A DNA stretch of 64,000 nucleotides from Mesobacillus harenae (GTDB taxonomy: Bacteria > Bacillota > Bacilli > Bacillales > Cytobacillaceae): contig NZ_JABUNR010000007.1 in the NCBI RefSeq assembly GCF_013343715.1, positions 62,001 to 126,000 of the forward strand, in the 5' to 3' direction. Position 1 is the stretch's first letter; every line of letters begins with the position of its first letter. Position numbers and translations under genes: made by a program. The notes under the pieces are model-generated. The model was not told the origin of the DNA. It did not search any database and worked only from the letters and a program-made list of their open reading frames with translations. Positions 43,034 to 52,225 of this stretch are shown piece after piece.

Positions 43034-44524
43034 TCAGCCCACTGGTTTTTTAATCCTATTTTTAATAATAGGAAAAAGGATCGATAAAAGGCTCAAAATA
43101 ATTAGTGATAAAGCAATTGGTTTAGTAAAGAAGATATACAAATTCCCGTTCGATATCGTCATCGTCTGCCTTAAAGCCTGTTCCATCATCCCACCAAGAA
43201 TAAAGGCCAGGATGAATGGTGGGGCAGGAAAGGAGAAAATACGCATTAAGAAACCAATAACCCCAAAAGCTAGCAATAAATATAAATCAAACGTGTTAAA
43301 GCTTAAAGCATACACTCCAATCAGACTGAAGATAATTACTAAAGAAATTAACATCGGCCTAGGAATTCTTAATACTTTAGATATATAAGGAACTAAAGGC
43401 AGATTTAAAATTAAAAGAAACAAATTTCCGACATACATGCTGGCAATAATCCCCCAGAAAATATCTGGGTGATCCTGAACCAACAGTGGTCCAGGCTGAA
43501 TGCCCAATACGAGAAAAGCCCCAAGCAAGACAGCTGTAGTTCCTGAACCCGGAATACCGAGGCTTAGCAGCGGGACAAATGCGCCACTGGTTGCAGCATT
43601 ATTAGCTGTTTCTGGAGCTGCCACCCCCTTAATTGATCCTTTACCAAATTCCTCAGGATTTTTGGCGATTTTTTTCTCGGTTATATAGGCAATGAAAGAA
43701 GCAATAGTAGCTCCAGCACCAGGTAAAACACCAATAATAAAACCTAGGAAAGACTGCCTCCCCATCGGTCCAGCCATCTCTTTAATATCGTTTTTGCTGA
43801 GCTTCATGCTTCCTAGATTTTTATTGTCTGAAACTGACGTATCTTTACGGTTGAAAATCAGCATACACACCTCAGCAAGTGCGAATAATCCAAGCGCTAT
43901 GACCAAAAAGTCTATACCCTCTAGCAGATTTGCATTCCCAAATGTGAACCGGGCTGTTCCTGTTTGGCTGTCGATACCAATTGTCACTACCATAAAACCT
44001 AAAATAGCTGAAATAAATGCTTTTATTGTAGACCCTTCCGATAGGCTAGATATCGCCGTTAGACCTAGCAGCATAAGTGCGAAATACTCAGCCGGACCAA
44101 AAGAGATCGCTACCGAAGCCAATAATGGAGAAAACATCATTAATAATACAACACTAATAGTCCCTCCAACAAAGGAAGAGATAGCAGCAATTGCCAAAGC
44201 TTTCCCCGCTTTCCCCTGCTGCGCCATTGGGTAGCCATCAAATGAGGTGGCTACCGTCCCGGCTACCCCAGGGGCGTTGAGTAAGATCGACGAGGTCGAC
44301 CCTCCAAAAATTGCACCGTAATACACTCCTGCCATCATAACCAACGCAAGTGCAGGGTCCATGTTATATGTTACTGGAATCATGATAGCAATAGCACTAA
44401 TAGGCCCTAGCCCTGGCATCATTCCAATAAAAGTTCCCACAAATACCCCAATAAAAATGAAGATAATGCCTGATAAACTGAAGGCTATTTGAAATCCTGA
44501 CATTAAACCTTGAAATGCTTCCAT
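43034..44524 (-). CDS. tctA: Tripartite tricarboxylate transporter, large membrane subunit TctA
   Basis: A 496-residue membrane protein with about twelve helices. The TctA signature is present at the N-terminus (FVGTFIGMMPGLGPISAIAIMIPVT, then GVYYGAIFGGSTSSILLNAPG), with the mirrored second half GFIIGVLPGAGATIASFIAY and PLLSLGIPGSGTTAVLLGA. It forms the sodium-driven channel for citrate or related tricarboxylates with TctB, fed by TctC. The ATG follows AAAGGAGGG. It is the last gene of tctCBA and ends at a strong terminator. Confidence 0.95.
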   Translation of the reverse strand: MEAFQGLMSGFQIAFSLSGIIFIFIGVFVGTFIGMMPGLGPISAIAIMIPVTYNMDPALALVMMAGVYYGAIFGGSTSSILLNAPGVAGTVATSFDGYPMAQQGKAGKALAIAAISSFVGGTISVVLLMMFSPLLASVAISFGPAEYFALMLLGLTAISSLSEGSTIKAFISAILGFMVVTIGIDSQTGTARFTFGNANLLEGIDFLVIALGLFALAEVCMLIFNRKDTSVSDNKNLGSMKLSKNDIKEMAGPMGRQSFLGFIIGVLPGAGATIASFIAYITEKKIAKNPEEFGKGSIKGVAAPETANNAATSGAFVPLLSLGIPGSGTTAVLLGAFLVLGIQPGPLLVQDHPDIFWGIIASMYVGNLFLLILNLPLVPYISKVLRIPRPMLISLVIIFSLIGVYALSFNTFDLYLLLAFGVIGFLMRIFSFPAPPFILAFILGGMMEQALRQTMTISNGNLYIFFTKPIALSLIILSLLSILFPIIKNRIKKPVG

Positions 44525-44538
44525 TGCAGTACCCTCCT

Positions 44539-44997
44539 TTAAATCGGCAATATTCCTGCTGGTAAATTAATTTGAAGTAGATATGAAAACAACAAGTAGA
44601 TCACTAGTGAAAAAGTTACTGAAACTGCTAAATTTGAAATTAGCTTTTTATAACCCAGAAACCATGTGGTGAAAAAGATAAACAAAATTGTCATAATAAC
44701 AAAACCAATTAATTCTAGTAAAAAAATATAAACTAAAATTATTCCAAAAACAGCCAGAAGCATCAGTAACTCATCACGAGGAATCTCTCTTTTTTTTCTC
44801 TCTGCCTCCGTTTCTTCCTGATTGTTAAAAAACAATAAAATGGAACAAATTAGAAGCAAAAAGCCCAGACCTTTAGGAACAATGTCAGCATCTACTTCAG
44901 TGTATGGATACGAAGGAAGCTGAAAACTTAAGAATATAAATAGAATAGCAACAGCTGCCAGAAAAAGAGCAACCTTCCTGTTAACGGACTTTAACAT
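44539..44997 (-). CDS. tctB: Tripartite tricarboxylate transporter, small membrane subunit TctB
   Basis: A 152-residue protein with four predicted membrane helices (about 8-25, 40-57, 75-105 split by a short loop, 120-147). A charged central loop (EEAEAERKKREIP-like) is present, as in TctB proteins, which are poorly conserved in sequence. The position between tctC and tctA and the length are decisive. The ATG follows GGAGGTGGGGAG. Tight spacing to tctA (14 bp) supports a single transcript. Confidence 0.88.
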   Translation of the reverse strand: MLKSVNRKVALFLAAVAILFIFLSFQLPSYPYTEVDADIVPKGLGFLLLICSILLFFNNQEETEAERKKREIPRDELLMLLAVFGIILVYIFLLELIGFVIMTILFIFFTTWFLGYKKLISNLAVSVTFSLVIYLLFSYLLQINLPAGILPI

Positions 44998-45079
44998 GAC
45001 TCCCCACCTCCTATTAGATTAAAGCCGATGCAAAATTTAACATCGGCTTCTAGATATAATGTTGTTACAGTTTGTTACT

Positions 45080-46087
45080 CTATTTCGCAAGCCCTAGCTC
45101 ATCCAATAGAACTTGCATCTCTTCTCTTTCTTTATTAAGAAAGTCTTTATAGTCGTCACCAGTAATAAACATTTCGTTCCAGCCATACTTCTTCCTCATT
45201 TCATCCCATGCCCCAGAATCATTCAGTTCCTGAAATTTTGCTGTATAGTACTCTACAGCCGCCGGGTCCATATCAGCTGGTCCGAAGAACCCTCTCCAAT
45301 TAATAAACGTTTCATCAATCCCCTGCTCAACAGTAGTCGGAAAGTCAGATAGAACTTCACCCTCCAGCCTTTCTTCCGCTGTAATCCCAAGCACCTTTAT
45401 TTTGCCCGCTCTTACTTGTTCTACTGTTTCAGCCACTCCTGTGGAATATACTTCAACACTTCCGTTTAGCAGAGCCGTCATCCCCCCTCCATCCGGATCT
45501 GAAAGGTACTTAACTTTCTTCACATCTACACCTGCAGCTTGGGCAATTTTAATAAATTGCATATGATCCATACTTCCTGGAGAAGAAGTTCCTATAACAC
45601 TTATTTTCGTAGGATCAGTTTTCATATCTTCGAATAGATCTGTGAGAGTATTCCATTTAGAATCTGCCTTTACAGCAAATGCTCCATAATCCGCAATCAT
45701 ATTTGCAATTGGTGTAAAATCCTCATGCGAATATTGCGACTGTCCATTTAACGGGACCAGAATTAGAGGTGGTGATGAAACGAACAGGTGGTGATTACTG
45801 CTCTTTTGGCCAGCTATATAGGCCCACCCGACAGCGCCTCCTCCCCCTGCTTTATTTACGACTGGCATTCTTTTATCTATCAAATTTTCTTCTTCAAACA
45901 CTTGCGTAACCATTCTAGCTGTTGTATCCCAGCCACCGCCGGGTCCTGCCGGTGCAACAACTTCAATCGGTTTCTCCGGGCTCCACTTTTTATCCTCGGC
46001 ACCTGCATCCTCTCCAGTCGATTTACTAGAGCATGCTGAAACGATAAGCAAGGTTAAAATTGTTAATATTACAAAAACTTTCTTCAT
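45080..46087 (-). CDS. tctC: Tripartite tricarboxylate transporter, substrate-binding lipoprotein TctC
   Basis: A 335-residue lipoprotein with lipobox VSAC (cysteine near residue 19) and a TctC/Bug-type binding domain. Landmarks are PIEVVAPAGPGGGWDTTARM, NKAGGGGAVGWAYIAGQ, the carboxylate-binding loop of the first lobe, and FINWRGFFGPADMDPAAV near the end. It captures tricarboxylates outside the cell for TctAB. The ATG follows AAGGGGGAA. Its promoter overlaps a cre site, so carbon catabolite repression is likely, and the linked two-component system probably activates it. Confidence 0.94.
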   Translation of the reverse strand: MKKVFVILTILTLLIVSACSSKSTGEDAGAEDKKWSPEKPIEVVAPAGPGGGWDTTARMVTQVFEEENLIDKRMPVVNKAGGGGAVGWAYIAGQKSSNHHLFVSSPPLILVPLNGQSQYSHEDFTPIANMIADYGAFAVKADSKWNTLTDLFEDMKTDPTKISVIGTSSPGSMDHMQFIKIAQAAGVDVKKVKYLSDPDGGGMTALLNGSVEVYSTGVAETVEQVRAGKIKVLGITAEERLEGEVLSDFPTTVEQGIDETFINWRGFFGPADMDPAAVEYYTAKFQELNDSGAWDEMRKKYGWNEMFITGDDYKDFLNKEREEMQVLLDELGLAK

Positions 46088-46118
46088 TTTATTTCCCCCT
46101 TATTAATCTAATAAAGTG

Positions 46119-46155
46119 ATTATATCTGCTAAACCAATCTCTGTAACCGTTTTCA
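46119..46155 (-). promoter_or_regulatory. tctC promoter with overlapping CcpA cre site
   Basis: On the minus strand TTACAG (46141-46146) and TATAAT (46119-46124) are 16 bases apart. A perfect cre (TGAAAACGGTTACA, consensus TGWNANCGNTNWCA; 46142-46155) overlaps the -35. Binding of CcpA there should block the promoter. Confidence 0.7.
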
Positions 46156-46225
46156 ATTTATTCAGCATAAATACCATTTCGGTTATTTTGTTCATAAGAT
46201 TCACAGACCTGCCAATAAAAAAAAA

Positions 46226-46251
46226 GGGAACCACACTTAAGTGCGGTTCCC
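46226..46251 (-). terminator. Terminator of the two-component operon
   Basis: GGGAACC...CACTTAAGTG...GGTTCCC with one mismatch. It is followed on the minus strand by a run of T residues and ends the regulator transcript before tctC. Confidence 0.88.
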
Positions 46252-46283
46252 CTTAAGAAACAGCAGATTAGAAGCCTGTTTCA

Positions 46284-46988
46284 TTAATTTTCATTTGCAA
46301 AGTACCTTCTCTCGGGCCTGCCAACAGTGCCATAAACCAGTTCGGTTCGAAGCTGCCCAAGTGAAACAAGAAACTCGAGATATCGTCTTGATGTTGTTCG
46401 GCTCACTCCAGTTATTTTCGAAATTTCTTCAGCAGTCATCCCTCCCTCTTTGCTTTCATAAAATGAATTTTTAATAAGAGATAACGTGTGCTGGTCAATT
46501 CCTTTTGGTGGCGTAGCTGCTACTTCAGCATTAGATGAGATGTGCCTTTTCCGGACTGTGTGAAATAAAGAATCAACCACCTCTTGATTCATGGCATTCA
46601 CATCTTTTAATTTAGTTTTATAATTCAGGTACTTTCTTATGGTCTCTTCAAAGCGATTAAAGACAATTGGCTTTAAAATAAAATCAAAAGCCCCTCCTCT
46701 TATCGCATCACCTACATTCTGAACTTCTTTAGCAGCCGTTATCATTATGACATCTGTATCCCGAAAATGAGAGCGCATATGCCAAAGCAAGTCAATCCCG
46801 CTGCCGTCCGGAAAATAAACATCCAAAAGGACTAAATCAGGCTTAATAATTGGTAAAAGTTCTTTTGCTTCACCAATAGTTGTGGCAATTCCACTAACAG
46901 AGATCCCCTCAATACGTTCAATCAGTTTGGCATTAATCTCAGCTATTTTTACATCATCCTCCACGATAAGGACTGAACTGTCACCCAT
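46284..46988 (-). CDS. CitB/DcuR-type response regulator
   Basis: A 234-residue response regulator. The receiver domain has acidic pocket residues VEDDVK and phosphoacceptor D56 (LVLLDVYFPDGSG), with the conserved lysine in FILKPI. The C-terminal DNA-binding domain shows KEGGMTAEEISKITGVSRTTSRRYLEFLV, the helix-turn-helix of the CitB/DpiA/CitT group. It follows the sensor kinase gene by 17 bp. Together with the adjacent tctCBA genes it probably forms a citrate or tricarboxylate sensing pair, like CitST-citM in B. subtilis. The ligand is inferred from context. Confidence 0.92.
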   Translation of the reverse strand: MGDSSVLIVEDDVKIAEINAKLIERIEGISVSGIATTIGEAKELLPIIKPDLVLLDVYFPDGSGIDLLWHMRSHFRDTDVIMITAAKEVQNVGDAIRGGAFDFILKPIVFNRFEETIRKYLNYKTKLKDVNAMNQEVVDSLFHTVRKRHISSNAEVAATPPKGIDQHTLSLIKNSFYESKEGGMTAEEISKITGVSRTTSRRYLEFLVSLGQLRTELVYGTVGRPERRYFANEN

Positions 46989-47005
46989 ACTTCCCCCTCC
47001 TTAAT

Positions 47006-48610
47006 CTATAAGTTTCCTTCTCGTTGCTTTTTAGGAATGATAACAGTAAATAACGCCCCTCCCATTTCACCATTTACAACGCTTACATATCCATTAAGCT
47101 GATTAACCGCTTGCTCTACCAAAAATAATCCAAAACCCCTTCCATCTCCTCTTTTTCGAGTAAATCCTTTTTTAAATATATTCTCCTCATCTTCATGCAA
47201 AATCCCAGGACCATTATCCTCAATTTCAAAAATTAGATCATTTCCCAAATCTGTCATAAACAACTCTACTTTTTTATTATTATCTGGATTTTGTAAAACA
47301 GCATCAAAACCATTGTCCAATAGATTCCCGATGATTGTTACAATTTTTTCTCTATTTATAATGTCAGGAACATCTTGAAGAGTGCTCTCCGGATTAATTG
47401 TTAGGTCCACTTTTAATTCTTGGGCCCGATTGTATTTACCTAAAATAATTCCAGCTATCATAGCATCCGGTACTGCTTTCATAAGAAATTGGATTAGTTC
47501 CCCATAGTGCGAGGTTTCTGTTTGGATGAAATCAAGTGCCTCTTGATAATTTTGTAATTGGATTAGTCCAGAGATAGTGTTTAATTTATTTGAATACTCA
47601 TGAGTCTGAGACCTTAGTACCTCTGCATAACTATGAATCTGGGTTAATTCCCTTGTTAACGCATCAATTTCGTCTTTTGGTCTGAAGCTTGCAACAACTC
47701 CAATCACTTTCCCTTGATTTAAAAGGAGAAGCCGGTTTACGATTACTTCTTTATCATTAATTAAAATCTCATCATCTAGATGATTCTGCTTTTTCTCAAG
47801 TACCTCGAGCATTCTTGTGTTTGGCATCACTTCAGTTATGGGCTTCCCCTTTACAGGAAGATCCTTCTTTAAGCCTAGAACCTCAAAGGCCTTACTATTA
47901 ATATCTGTAATGAAGCCATGCTTGTTAATGGCAATGATCCCGTCTCTAACAGATTCGATAATGGTCTTTTTCTCAACAAACTGGCTTGCAATCTCATGAG
48001 GTTCCAATCCATAAATCGACCGTTTTACATTTGTTGCAATAACATAAGATCCTGCAAATCCTAGTAGCAATACGACTAATAATATCAACAATAATTTGAA
48101 TTCATATCCATCAATGGCACTCTCAACCCGCTCCTGAAGGATACCAACAGAAACGACTCCAATAATTTCTCCGGCAGCATTTCGTATAGGCACTTTCCCG
48201 CGAATAGACGGACCTAATGTCCCAACAGCATGAGATACATAAGATTCTCCTTTGAGAAGTGCTCTCTCATTATCTCCCCCTACCATCTTTTTCCCAATTC
48301 GATCCGGTACAGGGTGGGAGTACCTAACTGACTGCTTATTCCCAACCACAATAAATTGCGCACCAGTATTTTCAGTAATTTCATTGGCTATTGGCTGAAT
48401 AATCAACTCTGGATTTTCAAGTTCAAACGCTTCTATAACAGCTGGAATTTTAGAAACAGTTGTCGCAATATAAAGGGCTTGTTTTCCAGTTTCCTCTCTT
48501 AATGTATCAGAATGAATCCCATGAAAAAGAAAACTCACCAGGACAGCAAGAATAAACACCTGACTAAAAATAAACAGGGAGATTTTCCCTTGCAAATTTA
48601 TTTTTTTCAT
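47006..48610 (-). CDS. CitA/DcuS-type sensor histidine kinase
   Basis: A 534-residue kinase. Two membrane helices (about 11-30 and 172-192) flank an extracytoplasmic PAS-like sensor domain (sCache/CitA type, with RYSHPVPDRIGKKMVGGD, RIGK being a ligand-contact motif in CitA). A cytoplasmic PAS domain (about 210-310) follows, then an unusual SpoOB-like dimerisation helix with the phosphorylated H337 in RSQTHEYSNKLNTISGLIQL. The ATPase domain shows NLLDNGFDAV, EIEDNGPGI and GRGFGLFLVEQAV. These are all traits of the CitA/DctS family. It is translated together with the regulator. Confidence 0.93.
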   Translation of the reverse strand: MKKINLQGKISLFIFSQVFILAVLVSFLFHGIHSDTLREETGKQALYIATTVSKIPAVIEAFELENPELIIQPIANEITENTGAQFIVVGNKQSVRYSHPVPDRIGKKMVGGDNERALLKGESYVSHAVGTLGPSIRGKVPIRNAAGEIIGVVSVGILQERVESAIDGYEFKLLLILLVVLLLGFAGSYVIATNVKRSIYGLEPHEIASQFVEKKTIIESVRDGIIAINKHGFITDINSKAFEVLGLKKDLPVKGKPITEVMPNTRMLEVLEKKQNHLDDEILINDKEVIVNRLLLLNQGKVIGVVASFRPKDEIDALTRELTQIHSYAEVLRSQTHEYSNKLNTISGLIQLQNYQEALDFIQTETSHYGELIQFLMKAVPDAMIAGIILGKYNRAQELKVDLTINPESTLQDVPDIINREKIVTIIGNLLDNGFDAVLQNPDNNKKVELFMTDLGNDLIFEIEDNGPGILHEDEENIFKKGFTRKRGDGRGFGLFLVEQAVNQLNGYVSVVNGEMGGALFTVIIPKKQREGNL

Positions 48611-48768
48611 TAGAGTACCTCTGGCTTCTTAGTTTCTCAAAAAAGGAGAGCTTGATTTATTACAAAGCTTTCTACCCATTTTACCAGAAAAGAAAATAAT
48701 GTTTTTATTTTCTCGATTGGTTACCGACAAAAAACTTTTTTACAAATATTATTTGAAGCAAGCTCAAA

Positions 48769-48796
48769 TGTGAGGTAATATAACATATAATGTTAT
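48769..48796 (+). promoter_or_regulatory. TnrA box and overlapping palindrome upstream of tnrA-2
   Basis: Perfect TnrA/GlnR operator TGTGA-GGTAATA-TAACA (48769-48785). Its right half-site is part of a second palindrome ATAACAT-ATA-ATGTTAT (48780-48796). A TAATAC -10-like element at 48810-48815 lies about 36 bp beyond the box centre. The region is shared with the divergent sensor kinase gene. Confidence 0.65.
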
Positions 48797-48854
48797 AGTA
48801 TATTCAGAATAATACTACTTTATTTTAATAAAATACTTTAAGCGTGGTGATTCT

Positions 48855-49181
48855 ATGGAAAAGGAAGCTTCATACAAAGACAAAAAGGTAATTACGATCG
48901 GGATTGTAAGGGAGTTGACTGGCCTTTCAGAGCGACAAATCCGTTATTATGAAGAAAGGAAACTTATCTTTCCCGAGAGATCACTGGGGGGCAGCCGCAA
49001 GTACTCATTTTCTGATATTGAGCTACTAATGGAGATTGCTAATAAAATAGAAGATGGCGTCCAAACTTTTGAAATAAGACAAGAAATCGTACGAAAACAA
49101 AAAAAGCAGGATGAAAAGGCCATCCAGAAAAGAATGCTCCAAGGTCAGCTTAATGCTCAATTCGGAGTCCGTAAACGATAG
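48855..49181 (+). CDS. tnrA: MerR-type nitrogen regulator TnrA (paralogue 2)
   Basis: A 108-residue paralogue of the protein at 16485-16808. The DNA-binding region ([20 protein letters not shown]) is almost the same, and the tail [18 protein letters not shown] again matches the glutamine-synthetase contact region of TnrA. It differs mainly in the linker after EDGVQT. It is directly upstream of amtB, on the same strand but separated by a terminator, whereas paralogue 1 neighbours lrgAB. Its own promoter has a perfect TnrA box. The ribosome site is poor. Which paralogue is the orthologue of B. subtilis TnrA cannot be decided without a tree. Confidence 0.92.
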   Translation: MEKEASYKDKKVITIGIVRELTGLSERQIRYYEERKLIFPERSLGGSRKYSFSDIELLMEIANKIEDGVQTFEIRQEIVRKQKKQDEKAIQKRMLQGQLNAQFGVRKR

Positions 49182-49254
49182 ACGAGTATATGACTCTAGC
49201 TTAGTTGCTCCAACTTTTATAAAACACAACATAACAAATTACACATGAACGAGC

Positions 49255-49280
49255 AGACCAAATCGAATATGATTTGGTCT
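49255..49280 (+). terminator. Terminator of tnrA-2
   Basis: Perfect 10-bp stem AGACCAAATC / GATTTGGTCT with a six-base loop and a TTTTA tail. Confidence 0.85.
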
Positions 49281-49612
49281 TTTACATTTATTTGCACCAT
49301 TCAAAACAGCTGCCATATGACTCAATTAATGCGTGATTATTTGATTTTAGTAACAGCCGCTCCGAAATTCCTCTTTATTAAGCTAGACTTACAACATACT
49401 TTTTACAATTATCCTGCCTAAAAACACACACAACATTCAATCCCCCGCTCGACCTATCTGAAATTTTAAGAAGTTTAATCAAACCAAGACCCTTTTAATT
49501 TAGCAATATCTTAAAAACCAAAAACCATGTGAGGTTTCCTAACATGGTTGTGGATTCCTTTTTTTGTTGATGCGAAAATAGCCTTAACACTTAATCGAAG
49601 GGAGATTATCAA
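49281..49612. other. amtB leader region
   Basis: A/T-rich sequence between the tnrA-2 terminator and amtB. The only signal seen is the TnrA box described separately. No small gene. Confidence 0.4.
49528..49544 (+). promoter_or_regulatory. TnrA/GlnR box upstream of amtB
   Basis: Perfect TGTGA-GGTTTCC-TAACA, itself within a CCATGT...ACATGG palindrome, 69 bp before the amtB start. A modest -10 (GAAAAT at 49574-49579) lies 40 bp past the box centre and the -35 is poor. In B. subtilis nrgA (amtB) is a main TnrA target. Confidence 0.82.
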
Positions 49613-50911
49613 ATGGATACATTATTTTTAATGAACAGTTTATGGGTAATGATTTCTGCTGTACTCGTCATTTTGATGCTTGGAGGATTTATCTTATTAG
49701 AAACCGGTTCAACTAGAATGAAAAATGCCGGCCATATCGCAGGCAAGACGATCCTTACTTTCGGGATTGGTTCACTTGTATTCTGGGCAGTAGGTTATGG
49801 TTTAATATTTGGTCAGGGAAATGCACTAATTGGATTATCGGATTTCTTTTATTCTGGCTACGATGTAGAAGGATTAGGTCTCTCTGGAGCAGTTTTCTTC
49901 TTATTCCAAACTGCTTTTGCAGGAATTTCCTTAACGATCGCCTTTGGAGGCTTTGCTGAACGAGCAAAACTGGCCGCTTATCTGGTCTTTGCGGTTTTGT
50001 TCTCGGTACTCGTTTATCCACCAATCGCACACTGGATTTGGGGCGGCGGCTGGTTAGCTGACCACGGCAAGCAGGATTTCGCAGGTTCCACTGTAGTTCA
50101 CTTAACAGGTGCCATGGCAGCCCTTGCTGCAACTATTCTTCTAAAGCCACGGATTGGAAAATACAATAAAGATGGCTCAGCTAACAACCTTCAAGGTCAT
50201 AACCAGGTTTTTGTCTCATTAAGTGTGCTGTTTCTATGGGTAGGCTGGTTTGGTTTTAATGCAGGTAGTACAATTGCAGTTGATGGAGCATTCTTCGGAT
50301 TTGTCGCAGTTAATACGAACCTAGCAGCTGCAGCAGGAACACTCGCTGCAATGTTAATTTCTTGGATTGTTGTTGGTAAAGCTGATGTTCCAATGATGTT
50401 AAACGGAGCACTCGCTGGACTTGTTGCTATCACTGCATCTTGTGCATTCGTAGATACCTGGGCTTCTGTAGTCATCGGGTTTATTGCTGGAATTCTCGTA
50501 TTTTATAGCATTCGCTTTTTTGAAAGCAAGAAAATTGATGATCCAATCTACGCATTGTCCGTTCATGGTGCTGCTGGTATTTGGGGAACTTTATCAACAG
50601 GATTTTTCGCCACACCAGAGTTAGCAACAGTTGGAAAGCCTGGATTGTTTTACGGCGGAGGGTTTGACCAGCTAGGTGTTCAGGCAATGGGGGTCATTGC
50701 TTGCGGCGCTTTCGCTTTCATCGTCTCCATCGCAATCTTAAAGGTTATGAAAATGACAATGAACGGTCTCCGTGTTACTGAGGAAGAAGAATTAATCGGT
50801 TTAGATATGAGTGAACACGGCAGCTACGGTTATCCGGAGCAGCTTACCCAGCCTGATCACAAGGGTACGAACCTAAACGGTACCTTCAATAGTGAAGCAG
50901 CTCCTCGTTAA
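49613..50911 (+). CDS. amtB: Ammonium transporter AmtB/NrgA
   Basis: A 432-residue ammonium channel with eleven predicted membrane helices. Signature stretches are GSLVFWAVGYGLIFG, FAGSTVVHLTGAMAAL, GWFGFNAGSTIAVDG and SVHGAAGIWGTLSTG; conserved pore histidines are visible in VVHLTG and SVHGAAG. The C-terminal tail (EEELIGLDMSEHGSYGYPE) is the conserved PII-contact tail. No glnK gene follows, unlike in B. subtilis nrgAB. Under nitrogen limitation it should be activated by TnrA via the box upstream. The ATG follows GAAGGGAGA. Confidence 0.96.
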   Translation: MDTLFLMNSLWVMISAVLVILMLGGFILLETGSTRMKNAGHIAGKTILTFGIGSLVFWAVGYGLIFGQGNALIGLSDFFYSGYDVEGLGLSGAVFFLFQTAFAGISLTIAFGGFAERAKLAAYLVFAVLFSVLVYPPIAHWIWGGGWLADHGKQDFAGSTVVHLTGAMAALAATILLKPRIGKYNKDGSANNLQGHNQVFVSLSVLFLWVGWFGFNAGSTIAVDGAFFGFVAVNTNLAAAAGTLAAMLISWIVVGKADVPMMLNGALAGLVAITASCAFVDTWASVVIGFIAGILVFYSIRFFESKKIDDPIYALSVHGAAGIWGTLSTGFFATPELATVGKPGLFYGGGFDQLGVQAMGVIACGAFAFIVSIAILKVMKMTMNGLRVTEEEELIGLDMSEHGSYGYPEQLTQPDHKGTNLNGTFNSEAAPR

Positions 50912-50926
50912 AGAAATATAACTAAT

Positions 50927-50955
50927 GCGGCAGTCCCGTTCATGGGACTGACCGC
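50927..50955 (+). terminator. Terminator of amtB
   Basis: GCGG...AGTCCC, a loop, GGGACT...CCGC, followed by TTTTATTTT. Confidence 0.8.
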
Positions 50956-51004
50956 CTTTTATTTTAAAGACTCTTTTCTAAGATTGTTGTGTTTTTGCAT
51001 GAGC

Positions 51005-51110
51005 TATGAAACAACCGTTTATTAGAGCGGAGAGTGCGAGACTTTTCGCAATTCTTCACATTTCTTTCGTGCTCGGGTTTACTTGAGGCAGCGCTTCAAT
51101 GTCCTATGGT
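51005..51110. repeat. Decayed repeat related to the insert in family C
   Basis: AATTCTTCACATTTCTTTCG and CTCGGGTTTACTTGAGGCAG resemble the 55-bp segment inside the family C repeat near 33890. The rest of this roughly 330-bp gap before the DUF294 gene holds no clear promoter. Confidence 0.35.
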
Positions 51111-51238
51111 AGCAGCAAAAAATAACCAGACTAAAAGATAAATGAGTTATCTATACTTGCTAAATAAATCTAACTTAGAACGTTAACACCTGTACTTATA
51201 TAAGACGTTCTAGGCATAAGAAGAGGGTGAGCAACAGC

Positions 51239-52225
51239 ATGGGGTTCAGCACCTATTTGGATATACGAGATACTCGAGAAAACGAAATGAATTTGATTAA
51301 ACTAGATCATCAAAAACTCAACCATTTACACGAACGGTTGATGAGAGAAACAGTGAATCTTTCAATCAAGAGAATGATTACAGAGTATGGCCCCTCCCCA
51401 TTCCCTTTTTGCTTTTTTGTTATGGGAAGTGCGGGCCGATCAGAACAAGGAGTCTGGAGCGACCAGGACCATGGCATCGTATACGGAAACACATCTAATG
51501 AAGCTAAAGATTACTTTCTAAGACTAGGAAAAGAAATTTCAGATGGCCTTCACCAAACCGGTTACCAATACTGTGATGGAGATGTGATGGCTAGCAATCC
51601 GCTGTGGTGCAAACCAATTGAAGAGTGGACAAATCAGATTGATACATGGATTAAAGAAGCATCATGGGAATCAATCAGGTATTTATTAATCTTTATTGAT
51701 GGACGCCCTCTAGTTGGAGAAGCGGTTTTTATGAAGCAGATAAAATTGTATGCCATTGAAAGCATCCACAAAAACCAGCTGTTATCCAGGTTATTAAATA
51801 ACACGCTTCACATTAAAAAAGGGGTAGGTATTTTAGGGCAGCTTTTAGCTGAAACCCATGGTCCTCATTCAGGCGCTCTAAACTTAAAAGAGAGAGCTCT
51901 ATTCCCATATGTAAATGGGATCAGACTGCTGGCAATTAGGGATAAACTAACTGAAACCTCGACTTTATCCAGGCTGCGCAGCTTGTCCGGCCGAACCCTT
52001 TCTGAGCAGGATAAAAGGCTTTATGAACAGCAATTTTTAAAGCTTTTAAGTTTCCGCCTTGCCTTGGCTGATCATTCAAACTATGATTCAGGCCACTATG
52101 TAACCATCGATCATCTAACTAAAAATCAAAAAGCAGAACTCAAGGAAATTATAAAAGATGGTGCTCACCTATTTCAGAGCATCAGAAAGATAGTTGAAAA
52201 GGAAGCTTCCAATGAAGATAAATAA
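51239..52225 (+). CDS. DUF294 / GlnD-like nucleotidyltransferase-domain protein
   Basis: A 328-residue protein with a nucleotidyltransferase active-site motif FVMGSAGRSEQGVWSDQDHG (Gly-Ser with the two catalytic aspartates after SDQ). A C-terminal DUF294 substrate-binding helical domain follows (HSGALNLKERALFPYVNGIRLLAI, LALADHSN). DUF294 proteins are relatives of the uridylyltransferase GlnD. The CBS or cyclic-nucleotide sensor domains often found in front are absent. It starts an operon with a DnaQ-type exonuclease (14-bp overlap) and a GlnR-like protein, next to amtB. ATG chosen with GAGGGTGA spacing; a GTG four codons earlier is possible. Target unknown. Confidence 0.83.
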   Translation: MGFSTYLDIRDTRENEMNLIKLDHQKLNHLHERLMRETVNLSIKRMITEYGPSPFPFCFFVMGSAGRSEQGVWSDQDHGIVYGNTSNEAKDYFLRLGKEISDGLHQTGYQYCDGDVMASNPLWCKPIEEWTNQIDTWIKEASWESIRYLLIFIDGRPLVGEAVFMKQIKLYAIESIHKNQLLSRLLNNTLHIKKGVGILGQLLAETHGPHSGALNLKERALFPYVNGIRLLAIRDKLTETSTLSRLRSLSGRTLSEQDKRLYEQQFLKLLSFRLALADHSNYDSGHYVTIDHLTKNQKAELKEIIKDGAHLFQSIRKIVEKEASNEDK

